In this document: positions 38,482 through 45,864 of the stretch, one piece after another
Numbering within the stretch: the stretch's first letter is position 1
Layout: every line of letters starts with the position of its first letter
DNA from: Mycobacteroides sp. LB1
Lineage (GTDB): Bacteria; Actinomycetota; Actinomycetes; Mycobacteriales; Mycobacteriaceae
Assembly (NCBI RefSeq): GCF_013449725.1
Contig: NZ_JACCFF010000003.1
Location: 124,001-188,000 of the forward strand
Reading direction: 5' to 3'
DNA: 64,000 bases
Notes under the pieces: model-generated
Told to the model about the DNA's origin: nothing
Seen by the model: the letters and a program-made list of their open reading frames with translations, nothing else
Database searches by the model: none
Program-made: the position numbers and the translations under genes

Positions 38482-38576
38482 AACATCCAGAATATGCCGA
38501 GCTATCGGGCGCCGGGACACAGCGGGTGGAGGCGCGGTCGAGGCAATGGGATGGTCGGTGGAAGGGGGGATGGCGT

Positions 38577-39080
38577 ATGAGTACGCGTTCGGAGAGTGAA
38601 GTCCCTGGACTTGATCTCGCTGAATTTCGTTCGTGGCAAAACTTTTGGGTGGCCACTAACAGGCTGTACTTTTTGCTGAATCGCAAGATGGTTGCAACAC
38701 ACAACATTTCATTGACAGATTTTCACGTGCTGCAGCAGCTACTACGGTCTGCCAACGGCAGCTGCCGGATGGGGGATATCGCCAACGGCCTGCTGGCCTC
38801 GCGTAGCCGCATCACCCATCAGGTGCGTCGCCTGGAGGAGCAGGGCCTGGTGAAACGGGGGTCGATGCCCCAGGACCGCAGGGCAGTGCTGGCGGCGCTC
38901 ACCGAGCAGGGCCGCACGCTGGGCGAGGCGGCGATGCTCACCTACTCCGAGTGTGTGCGTGAGCACTATCTGGCTCGGCTGACGCGACCGCAGCAGGCCG
39001 CCGTCGCCGAGAGCTTCCGGCGGGTGGGTGAGGGTGCCGAGGAGGCGCTCAATGAGCCCAAGGGTCGCGTCGGGGAGTAG
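38577..39080 (+). CDS. MarR-family transcriptional regulator
   Basis: The 167-residue protein has the MarR winged helix (about 35-115): GDIANGLLASRSRITHQVRRLE as the recognition helix region and SMPQDRRAVLAALTEQG as the wing. Such regulators typically repress a divergent redox or efflux gene; here the divergent gene is the quinone oxidoreductase. ATG 38577 has GGGGGGA just upstream; the longer frame from 38526 is rejected. Confidence 0.9.
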   Translation: MSTRSESEVPGLDLAEFRSWQNFWVATNRLYFLLNRKMVATHNISLTDFHVLQQLLRSANGSCRMGDIANGLLASRSRITHQVRRLEEQGLVKRGSMPQDRRAVLAALTEQGRTLGEAAMLTYSECVREHYLARLTRPQQAAVAESFRRVGEGAEEALNEPKGRVGE

Positions 39081-39111
39081 CCCGCCACACGGAGCCGCTA
39101 GGCTTGCCGAC

Positions 39112-39198
39112 GGTGGCGTGGCAGAGCGGCCTAATGCACTCGCCTTGAAAGCGAGAGTCGGCTAACACCGACCGGGGGTTCAAATCCCTCCGCCACCG
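39112..39198 (+). tRNA. tRNA-Ser (anticodon TGA)
   Basis: GGTGGCG (39112-39118) pairs with CGCCACC (39191-39197), discriminator G39198. The anticodon loop CTTGAAA sits in a CTCGC/GCGAG stem, giving TGA. A long variable arm (GTCGGCTAACACCGAC) and GGTTCAAATCC T-loop mark a class II serine tRNA. CCA is not encoded. Confidence 0.97.
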
Positions 39199-39368
39199 CT
39201 CTTATGCCCGTCCCGGATGCGCGTTGGGCTGGCGACTTAGTGCCCTTCGATGACCGACTCAGGCGTATCACGGCGAATCTCTGATATCCGTCCCTGTTGG
39301 GTCTGGACGCTGGCTGCTGCCGGTGCCAGGCTGGCGGTTGTGAGGGACGTCGATCAGGGTGGGCTCCG
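39199..39368. other. Intergenic region between tRNA-Ser and FAD oxidoreductase
   Basis: These 170 bases hold no convincing gene. A 26-codon frame from ATG 39203 has no ribosome-binding site. No strong hairpin was seen. The promoter of the flavoprotein gene should lie here, but no clear -10 box was found at leaderless spacing. Confidence 0.4.
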
Positions 39369-40724
39369 GTGAGCCGACGTGGCCACCGCGCCGTGGTCTG
39401 CGGCGCAAGTATGGCCGGATTGCTTACCGCACGTGTGCTGGCGGAATTCTATGAGCATGTCACGCTGGTGGAGCGTGATGTGTTTCCGGAGAAGGTGATT
39501 CAGCGTAAGGGAGTGCCCCAGGGCAGGCATCTGCATCAATTGCTGAATCGTGGCTCGACGGTGTTGAGCGAGTTGTTTCCCGGCCTGTTCGATGACCTCG
39601 TGGCAGCCGGTGCGCACATTGTCGACGACCCATCGCTGGCCTATGCGCATATTGGTGACCATGCACTGGCCCAACACGGTCAATTCATAAATCGCGAAGC
39701 AATGGTGGCGTACACCGTGAGTCGGCCATTACTGGAGGCTCGTGTCCGGCGGCGGGTGCAGGCCATCGAGAACGTGACATCCCTCGAAGGGCATGATGTC
39801 GTTGAGCCGATTCTCGGCCCGGACGACCGCGTTATGGCCGTTCGGCTGGTGAGTCGCGAAACCAAGCAGGAACAGGTGCTGGACGCGGATTTAGTGGTTG
39901 ACGCCACCGGTCGGGCTGGTCGAACTCCCGCATTCCTCAGGGCGCACGGCTTCGAGAGCCCGGCCGAGCAGAGTTACTCGGTGAACTTGCGCTACTGCAG
40001 CCAGTTTTTTCGAGTGCCGCACGGACTGCTCACCGAGAAGGTTGCCTTGGTTGCACCCACTCTTCAAAGTTCTACGGGCGCAGGATTTTTGGCCTACGAG
40101 GACGATACCGCGGTCCTGACGTTGATCGGTATCGCAGGACACAGACCACCGGAGGGCCTCCCTGGGCTTCTCTCCTCGGCCGCAGAGCTCCTGCCCGCCC
40201 GTTTTGTCGCCGCACTTCGGGCCGCAGAACCGATTGGCGAGATGTCGGCGCAGCAGTACCCGGCAAGTGTGTGGCGCCGCTACGACAAGTTGCGCCACTT
40301 TCCCCGGGGTCTGCTCGTCCTGGGCGACGCCTTCTGCAGCTTCAACCCGGTGTACGGCCAAGGCATGACCTCGGCCGCGTTCCAAGCGAAAGCATTGCGA
40401 CGCTGTCTGGCCCAGTCCAATGATGACGATCTGAGCCGGCGCTACTTTCGGGCGGCCGCCAGGAGTCTGACTCAGATTTGGCAGGCCAACAGATTCAACG
40501 ACTTCATGGTGCTGCCTGCCGACGATTGGCGTTTGATACCCAAGCGGTTGTTGAACTGGGGTACGAACAGGATGGCGGCCGCGGCCACCGAGGACATCGT
40601 CGTAGCCGAAACATTCATGCGGCTGGTGCAACTCCATGATGGGCCTACGCGCCTACTGCGGCCCGCACTCTTGATTCGCATCATTAAGGGAAATCTGCGT
40701 CGCATAAGCACATCGACGCGCTAG
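39369..40724 (+). CDS. FAD-dependent monooxygenase/oxidoreductase (halogenase-reductase fold)
   Basis: The 451-residue flavoprotein has a Rossmann start AVVCGASMAGLLTARVL with Glu-type ribose binding (TLVERD), a mid-domain VVDATGRAGRTP and the GDAFCSFNPVYGQGM motif (the GD..P of class A flavin monooxygenases and geranylgeranyl reductase relatives). The substrate is unknown. GTG 39369 (VSRRGHRAVV) gives the natural N-terminus; the frame from 39297 adds a leader with no family match. It stands alone between tRNA-Ser and the convergent OsmC gene. Confidence 0.85.
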   Translation: MSRRGHRAVVCGASMAGLLTARVLAEFYEHVTLVERDVFPEKVIQRKGVPQGRHLHQLLNRGSTVLSELFPGLFDDLVAAGAHIVDDPSLAYAHIGDHALAQHGQFINREAMVAYTVSRPLLEARVRRRVQAIENVTSLEGHDVVEPILGPDDRVMAVRLVSRETKQEQVLDADLVVDATGRAGRTPAFLRAHGFESPAEQSYSVNLRYCSQFFRVPHGLLTEKVALVAPTLQSSTGAGFLAYEDDTAVLTLIGIAGHRPPEGLPGLLSSAAELLPARFVAALRAAEPIGEMSAQQYPASVWRRYDKLRHFPRGLLVLGDAFCSFNPVYGQGMTSAAFQAKALRRCLAQSNDDDLSRRYFRAAARSLTQIWQANRFNDFMVLPADDWRLIPKRLLNWGTNRMAAAATEDIVVAETFMRLVQLHDGPTRLLRPALLIRIIKGNLRRISTSTR

Positions 40725-40738
40725 GTCTTAGCTGTGAG

Positions 40739-41254
40739 CTATGCCGAAATGATCAGCTGAGTGTGCACTGGGGTGGTGCCGGTGGTCAGATCCAACACCG
40801 GGCAGTGCGCGTCCACGGCTTCCTGAAGTTCGCGGTACCGCTCGTCGCTGTCCGGTCCGGAGACCGTGACGGTGACGCGGATCTGCTGGAAACCGGGCCG
40901 GATGCCGTCGTCTAGGCCGAAGAAGCCCCGCACATCGAGGTCACCCTCGGCGCTCGCGCTGAGCGAATCAACCTGAATGCCTAGCCTTTCCGCCCAGAAG
41001 CGGTAGGTCACCACCTGGCAGGACAACAGCGACGCCAGATAGAACTCAACGGGGTTGGGCGCCGTGTTCTGCCCGCCAAGGCTCGGTGGCTCGTCGACAT
41101 GGACGCTGTACTTACCGAGGGTGATTTCACTGCCGACCGTGCCCTCCGGTTGGGCGGACGCCTTGAACACCACCGTCGCTGCGGCCGGCTTGTCGGCGAC
41201 TGCCGACCGGGTCGCAGCGGTGATCGCGTTGAGGGACGTTGTCGAAGCAGTCAT
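40739..41254 (-). CDS. OsmC/Ohr-family protein
   Basis: The 171-residue protein has the OsmC fold features: NPVEFYLASLLSCQVVTYRFWAERLGI with the peroxidatic-type Cys, and a second Cys in AHCPVLDLTTG. These two Cys form the redox pair of peroxidases acting on organic hydroperoxides. ATG 41254 is preferred to the longer start at 41275. It is convergent with the flavoprotein gene, with only 14 bp between stops. Confidence 0.88.
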   Translation of the reverse strand: MTASTTSLNAITAATRSAVADKPAAATVVFKASAQPEGTVGSEITLGKYSVHVDEPPSLGGQNTAPNPVEFYLASLLSCQVVTYRFWAERLGIQVDSLSASAEGDLDVRGFFGLDDGIRPGFQQIRVTVTVSGPDSDERYRELQEAVDAHCPVLDLTTGTTPVHTQLIISA

Positions 41255-41336
41255 GCGCGATAACGCTAGTCGCATCGCCTCCGCGGCTGGACGGTTGCGC
41301 CCGCGGTGAATCCAACCGGTGACAAGACCGGATTCT

Positions 41337-41361
41337 GCGGGCGGCTGATGCGGCAGCCCGC
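41337..41361. terminator. Hairpin just after the cysteine desulfurase gene
   Basis: GCGGGC (41337-41342) pairs with GCCCGC (41356-41361), with further pairing possible inside. It begins 5 bp beyond the stop of the minus-strand desulfurase gene, so it may terminate the encapsulin operon. No U tract. Confidence 0.4.
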
Positions 41362-41365
41362 TTCG

Positions 41366-43243
41366 CTAGGCCTTAGGCCCTCCGCTTTCCGCCAGCCTGC
41401 GCACCGCGTCGATGAAGACGTCGATCTCGTCGAAGGTGTTGTAGAAGGCGAACGACGGCCGCACGGTCTGTTCCAGCCCGAGGCGTCGCAGGATCGGCTG
41501 TGCGCAGTGATGCCCGGCCCGCACCGCGATACCGTCGGCATTAAGCGCCGTGCCGACGTCCACAGGATCGTGCCCGTCGAGCACGAACGACAGCACCGAT
41601 GCCTTGTGGTCGGCGGTACCGACCAGCCTCACACCGGGAATCGCCGCCAACAACGGAGTGGCGTACTCCAGTAGCGCGTGCTCGTACTCGGCGATCCGGT
41701 CGATGCCGATGCGCTCCACGTATCGCAGCGCCTCGCCCAGCCCGACGGCGTCGGCGATGTTTCCGGTACCCGCCTCGAACTTGTTGGGCGGACCCTGGAA
41801 CACCGCGCGCTCCAATGTCACGTCGGCGATCATGTTGCCGCCACCCTGCCACGGCGGCGTCTCCGCCAGGGCGTCCTCGCTGCCGTACAGCACACCGATT
41901 CCGGTGGGTCCGTAGATCTTATGGCCCGAGAAGACGAAGAAATCGGCACCGAGCTCCTGCAGATTCACCGTCAGATGCGGCACCGACTGTGCGCCGTCGA
42001 TGAGTACCCGCGCACCATAGCGATGCGCGATATCGACGATCTGCTTGGCGGGCGTCACGGTCCCCAATGCGTTGGAAACCTGGGTGGCCGCAACCAGTTT
42101 GGTGCGCGGACCGACCAGGTCCTCCAGCTCGGAAAGCAGCAGGTTGCCGGCATCGTCGACCGGGGCCACCTTGATGACGGCGCCCGTCTTCTTCGCGATC
42201 AGTTGCCACGGAACGATATTGGCGTGGTGCTCCAAGTGGGTGATGACGATCTCATCCCCGTGCCCGAGATTCTTACCGCCCCAGGCATGTGCCACCAGGT
42301 TGATGGCTTCGGTGGCACCGCGCACGAAGATGATGTTCTCGTCGGCCTCGGCGCCCAGGAACTTGCGGACCGCACCGCGTGCGTCCTCGTAGGCGTCGGT
42401 GGCCCGTGCTGCCAATTCGTGTGCGGCACGGTGGATATTCGAGTTCTCGTGCTGATAGAAGTGCACCAGCCGATCGATCACCGACTGCGGTTTCTGCGTG
42501 GTGGCGGCGTTGTCGAACCAGATCAACGGCTTACCGTTGACCGTCTCGGACAGGATCGGGAAGTCCCTCCGGATCGAGGCGACATCGAAGGCCCGCGCAT
42601 CCTCATGGATGGGTGCCGCTGCCGGTGCTCCGCCCAGGAAGTAGTAGTCCGCCTCGTTCCCACCTGTAGGAGCCGCCGGAGCACCCCAACCGAGGTCGGG
42701 AACCGCGAGCCCCTCCGAGTGCGGCGCCACTCGTGGAACCGAAGGTGCCGCTGCCACGGCCGGTGTGGCGAGTACTCCCGGAATCGTCGGCACTAAACCA
42801 GCGGGAATGCCGAACGGATCCACCACGCCTGCAGCCGGGTACGTCGCTGCGGCATGTGCGGCCGATGTCCCGGAGGTCAGATCCCCGCCCCCGCCGCGCG
42901 GTGCGACCGGTGCGGTGCCGGGGACGCTATCCGGCAGTGTTGCCACCGGACTGAACGACGCGATCGGGGGAGCCACCGCAGCCGAGGAAACCGCGTCCTG
43001 GACAGGTACGGGTGCGTAGGGACTCGCCAGTGCCGCGGCGGTTGCCGCCACCGACGTGCCGGCCGTTCCGTCGGGAACTGTCCCGCGTGGCCCCACAGGA
43101 ACCGCAGGCCCCGGGGTGTCGATACCCGGAGCGCCGGTAGGCGTTGCCTCCCAGAACAACTGGGTGGCCAACGCCGACAGCTCCGCCGCGGACGGGAAAC
43201 CCGGCGGGCTGTCCGCTACTGGAATCGCATCACTTGTAGACAT
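41366..43243 (-). CDS. Cysteine desulfurase, cargo of family 2A encapsulin
   Basis: The 625-residue protein has two parts. Residues 1 to about 217 are Ala/Pro/Val/Gly-rich and apparently disordered, with short conserved-looking islands (AAELSALATQLFW near 19-31, VDPFGIPAGL near 141-150, ADYYFLGG near 198-205). Residues about 218-625 are a SufS-like group II desulfurase with PLP Lys442 (FSGHKIYGP) and catalytic Cys580 (RAGHHCAQP). Known family 2A encapsulins load this enzyme through the disordered N-terminal domain. It removes sulfur from cysteine, giving alanine and enzyme persulfide. ATG 43243 overlaps the shell gene stop by 14 bp, so shell and cargo are translationally coupled. Confidence 0.93.
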   Translation of the reverse strand: MSTSDAIPVADSPPGFPSAAELSALATQLFWEATPTGAPGIDTPGPAVPVGPRGTVPDGTAGTSVAATAAALASPYAPVPVQDAVSSAAVAPPIASFSPVATLPDSVPGTAPVAPRGGGGDLTSGTSAAHAAATYPAAGVVDPFGIPAGLVPTIPGVLATPAVAAAPSVPRVAPHSEGLAVPDLGWGAPAAPTGGNEADYYFLGGAPAAAPIHEDARAFDVASIRRDFPILSETVNGKPLIWFDNAATTQKPQSVIDRLVHFYQHENSNIHRAAHELAARATDAYEDARGAVRKFLGAEADENIIFVRGATEAINLVAHAWGGKNLGHGDEIVITHLEHHANIVPWQLIAKKTGAVIKVAPVDDAGNLLLSELEDLVGPRTKLVAATQVSNALGTVTPAKQIVDIAHRYGARVLIDGAQSVPHLTVNLQELGADFFVFSGHKIYGPTGIGVLYGSEDALAETPPWQGGGNMIADVTLERAVFQGPPNKFEAGTGNIADAVGLGEALRYVERIGIDRIAEYEHALLEYATPLLAAIPGVRLVGTADHKASVLSFVLDGHDPVDVGTALNADGIAVRAGHHCAQPILRRLGLEQTVRPSFAFYNTFDEIDVFIDAVRRLAESGGPKA

Positions 43244-44153
43244 GGAACTTGTCCACCTGCACGTCGTCGAGAACGGCCAGTGCGTCATCGGTCAGCACAG
43301 CCAGCGACGAATACAGGGTGACGAGGTACGAGGCGATGGCCGACCGGTTGATTCCGGTGAACCGCACCGACAGGCCCGGTGCCTGCTCGCCCACGAGTCC
43401 GGGCTGGAACAGGCCGACGACGCCCTGACGCTCCTCGCCGGTGCGCACCAGCAGGAACTTGGTCTTGCCGTCCTTCACCGGAACCTTGTCCGACGGGATG
43501 ATCGGGATACCGCGCCAGGTGATGAACTGTGCGCCGAACAGGCTCACGACCACCGGCGGCACGCCACGGCGGGTGGCCTCGCGGCCGAACGCCGCCACAC
43601 CCAGCGGGTGAGTCAGGAAGAACCCGGGGGTCTTCCACACCTTGGTGATCAGGGCATCCAAGTCGTCCGGGGCGGGCGGGCCACCGAGGGTCTTGATGGT
43701 CTGCTCCGGCGTCGCCTGGGCGAGCAGGCCGTACTCGGCGTTGTTGATGAGCTCGCTTTCCTGACGTTCCTTGATGGACTCGATGGTCAGGCGCAGCTGC
43801 TGGGCGATCTGGTCATGCGGGCTGGAGTACAGGTCGGAAACCCGGGTGTTGATATCGAGCAGGGTCGAGATGGTCCGCAGCGTGTATTCGCGCGGGTTGG
43901 TCTCGTAATCGACGTAGGTCTGCGGCAGCGGGGCCTCGCCCTCGCCCTGCTCCTCGCTGTGGATGGCGACCTTATCGGGGTTGATCACCCGGTTCACCCG
44001 GTAGATGCCCGCTTCGACGGGAACCCAGTTCAGCAGATGCAGCAGCCACCGCGGGGTGATCGTCGACAGCTGGGGGACGGTCTTGGTGGCGTTGGCTAGC
44101 TGCCGTGCGGCAAGGTCACCGAGAGCCTGAGATTCATTCTTGGCAGCGGGCAC
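43230..44153 (-). CDS. Family 2A encapsulin shell protein
   Basis: The 307-residue protein has the HK97-like fold typical of family 2A encapsulins (SrpI; mycobacterial major membrane protein I): an N-terminal arm (about 1-40, ATKTVPQLSTITPRWLLHLL), LPQTYVDYETNPREYTLRTI, and the E-loop/A-domain part with GPPAPDDLDALITKVWKTPGFF shown in part. It self-assembles into a hollow nanocompartment that encloses the cysteine desulfurase encoded next. GTG 44153 is preceded by GAGGAGG at normal spacing, so the start is secure. It is divergent from a polycysteine leader ORF 243 bp away. Confidence 0.93.
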   Translation of the reverse strand: MPAAKNESQALGDLAARQLANATKTVPQLSTITPRWLLHLLNWVPVEAGIYRVNRVINPDKVAIHSEEQGEGEAPLPQTYVDYETNPREYTLRTISTLLDINTRVSDLYSSPHDQIAQQLRLTIESIKERQESELINNAEYGLLAQATPEQTIKTLGGPPAPDDLDALITKVWKTPGFFLTHPLGVAAFGREATRRGVPPVVVSLFGAQFITWRGIPIIPSDKVPVKDGKTKFLLVRTGEERQGVVGLFQPGLVGEQAPGLSVRFTGINRSAIASYLVTLYSSLAVLTDDALAVLDDVQVDKFHVYK

Positions 44154-44384
44154 AGCAGATTCCTCCTCGGAAATGGGAACAAGACCGGACGAGTGGAAGC
44201 CTAATCGCGATCACCGCGGCGCATCAGGTAACTAACACCCGTGCGCCAAACTCCGCCGCGCAGACGGCGTGGCGCCCCGGCCCGGTCTGCCCGGCGCGCC
44301 TCCGATGTCGACACGCCGCATCGCGGCGGGTTCGTATCGCACGTGCTCACCGCAAGACGGAGTGTCGGCGCGGGAGGGCGCACG

Positions 44385-44390
44385 TAGACT
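44385..44390 (+). promoter_or_regulatory. -10 box of the leaderless polycysteine ORF
   Basis: TAGACT (TANNNT pattern) lies 6 nt before ATG 44397, the spacing expected if transcription begins at the A of the start codon. Confidence 0.65.
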
Positions 44391-44396
44391 TGTTGC

Positions 44397-44498
44397 ATGC
44401 AGCATCTCGCAGAGTCTCGCCGCCTCTCGGCGACCAGCGGGCTGCGTGCCGAGATCACCGGGGCGCGCAGCGCCGCCGTGTGTTGCTGTTGTTGTTGA
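44397..44498 (+). CDS. Leaderless polycysteine leader peptide (33 residues)
   Basis: The 34-codon ORF ends with five consecutive Cys codons (TGT TGC TGT TGT TGT, 44481-44495) right before TGA. It has no ribosome-binding site but a -10 box 6 nt upstream, so it is read leaderless. Polycysteine leaderless small ORFs are known in mycobacteria as cysteine-responsive attenuators: when Cys-tRNA is scarce, the ribosome stalls on the Cys run and changes the structure of the downstream mRNA. The downstream gene on this strand is the thioester-domain-like gene at 44593. The peptide itself need not have a function. Confidence 0.8.
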   Translation: MQHLAESRRLSATSGLRAEITGARSAAVCCCCC

Positions 44499-44586
44499 TC
44501 CCCTAACCCCGCCCCTGGCATCCCAGCTCACCGTCATTCGACGATGCCGAGCTTCTGGGCTGCAATACACCGGCATAAGGATCAAC
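44494..44586 (+). promoter_or_regulatory. Candidate cysteine attenuator: leader tail pairs with the downstream ribosome-binding region
   Basis: GTTGATCC (44494-44501), covering the last Cys codon and stop of the leader ORF, is perfectly complementary to GGATCAAC (44579-44586), just upstream of ATG 44593 and overlapping its AAGGA. Pairing can extend by GTT/AAC past a bulged C. Between them two mutually exclusive hairpins are possible: GGCATC/GATGCC (44517-44522 with 44543-44548) and CCCAGCTC with GAGC..TGGG (44522-44529 with 44549-44559). A ribosome stalled on the Cys codons would break the long pairing and free the ribosome-binding site. The mechanism is inferred from the sequence. Confidence 0.6.
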
Positions 44587-44592
44587 CAACCC

Positions 44593-45864
44593 ATGACCAC
44601 TCATTCTTTGCTATCACTCGTCGAATGGCCGTCTGCCCGCATCACTGGCAGGCGCCGCGGTCATAACACGAAGGCGCTCCCGCAGCGTCTGACGAGGTAC
44701 CGCGGCGGCACCTATTCCTCGACTGTGGACGAGGTTGTGTTCACTGACGGAACTTCTGCTCGCACAGATTTAATTCGCCTCAACCCCAGCATCGCGGCGT
44801 ACTCGCTAGATATCGCGGGTATTGCCCCGAACCTGCCATCGGGCTACCAGGTGGCGGACTGGCTGTCGGTGGCCAACCTCAGGGCCCGAACCCGCGAGAC
44901 ACAGGTCGCGTGGATTCTGGCCAACTCTTTCCCTGCGCTGTCGACGGCGCAGCTGAGCCGCCGGTTGCGTGCGGCGGGCTATTTGGGTGAGGCCAATATC
45001 AAGGACCACGAGGCCATCGCCGGCACTCAGGCGGCCATCTGGTTCCTCACCAATGGGGTGGAGCTCGATACCGCCGCGCGCAATGTGCCCACGGCCACGC
45101 GAAAATCCCCCTCCTTCATCGAGTTCGAGTTCGATGAGCGTCCGCAGCTGGGTGGTTTTGTGGTGCGTACCGGTGCGGCGCAAGGGCCGGCCAGTGTTCG
45201 GCTGCATGCATCGGTCAACGGTGCGGTGTGGCGCGAGGTGTCCTCGTCGGAGTTGAGTTTCACGGCGGGCGAGACCCGATACGTGAAGGCGTTGGGTGTG
45301 GGCGCGACCGTTGCCGAAACCCGCCATGGTGCATCGGATCTGGGGTACCGCTTCTATCGTCTGTACGTCCAGGGCGGTACTGCTGAGGTCGAGGGCGTCG
45401 ACTTCTGGTTGCACGATGCACGCAACCATCGCAATGCCGACCGTGTCGTGCAGCTGTACCGGTACTTGCTGGAGCGGTCGTCGATCGCCGCCGGCCAGGT
45501 GGAGCATTCTGTCGCGATCGATGATTCGCAGGCAGTGATGGCTGCGGGTCTGATGGGGCCTTTCGTGGTTGATTCAGCACGCCCGGTTATTCTTTCGTTG
45601 TCCGAGGGTGCAAAGGCGATGGACATCTCCGGCGCTGAGCTAGCGGGTTCGGTGAACCCGGGTACGCGTTTCTATGTGCGTCCTGCGGAGTGCATCGCGG
45701 CGGTGACGGTCTCCGTGTCCGATCCCACCGCGGCGGCTCGTGTGCTCACTGGGGTGGCCCAAGGTCCTTTGACTCCACTGGCTTTGGTGCTCCCGGATGC
45801 ACAAGAAGTTGTCGAGTTCACCGTCGAGTGGGCCGAAGCCGCGGAACTTTCGCGGGTGAGTTAG
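44593..45864 (+). CDS. Thioester-domain-like protein with Cys replaced by Ser
   Basis: The 423-residue protein contains the TQxA-type thioester domain in residues about 60-160: YSLDIAG (Ser71), then QVAWILANSFP and TQAAIWFL (Gln146). In Gram-positive adhesins a Cys in the (Y/F)C motif forms an internal thioester with that Gln; here the Cys position is Ser, so no thioester can form by the usual route. No signal peptide, C-terminal anchor or sorting motif is visible, so it seems cytosolic or exported another way. The rest (about 165-423) looks like beta-rich repeats without recognised domains. ATG 44593 has AAGGA about 11 nt upstream. It is the only gene behind the polycysteine leader. Its stop overlaps the convergent hisC2-type gene by 4 bp. 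Confidence 0.75.
   Translation: MTTHSLLSLVEWPSARITGRRRGHNTKALPQRLTRYRGGTYSSTVDEVVFTDGTSARTDLIRLNPSIAAYSLDIAGIAPNLPSGYQVADWLSVANLRARTRETQVAWILANSFPALSTAQLSRRLRAAGYLGEANIKDHEAIAGTQAAIWFLTNGVELDTAARNVPTATRKSPSFIEFEFDERPQLGGFVVRTGAAQGPASVRLHASVNGAVWREVSSSELSFTAGETRYVKALGVGATVAETRHGASDLGYRFYRLYVQGGTAEVEGVDFWLHDARNHRNADRVVQLYRYLLERSSIAAGQVEHSVAIDDSQAVMAAGLMGPFVVDSARPVILSLSEGAKAMDISGAELAGSVNPGTRFYVRPAECIAAVTVSVSDPTAAARVLTGVAQGPLTPLALVLPDAQEVVEFTVEWAEAAELSRVS

Noticed and set aside
41678..42796. 372-codon plus-strand frame inside the cysteine desulfurase gene
   Set aside because: Shadow of the minus-strand enzyme with intact catalytic residues; no domain or ribosome-binding site.
44269..44592. N-terminal extension of the thioester-domain-like protein from 44269
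   Set aside because: It would bury the polycysteine leader and its promoter in another frame, and its sequence is Arg/Pro/Ser-rich without a signal peptide; ATG 44593 fits the attenuator.
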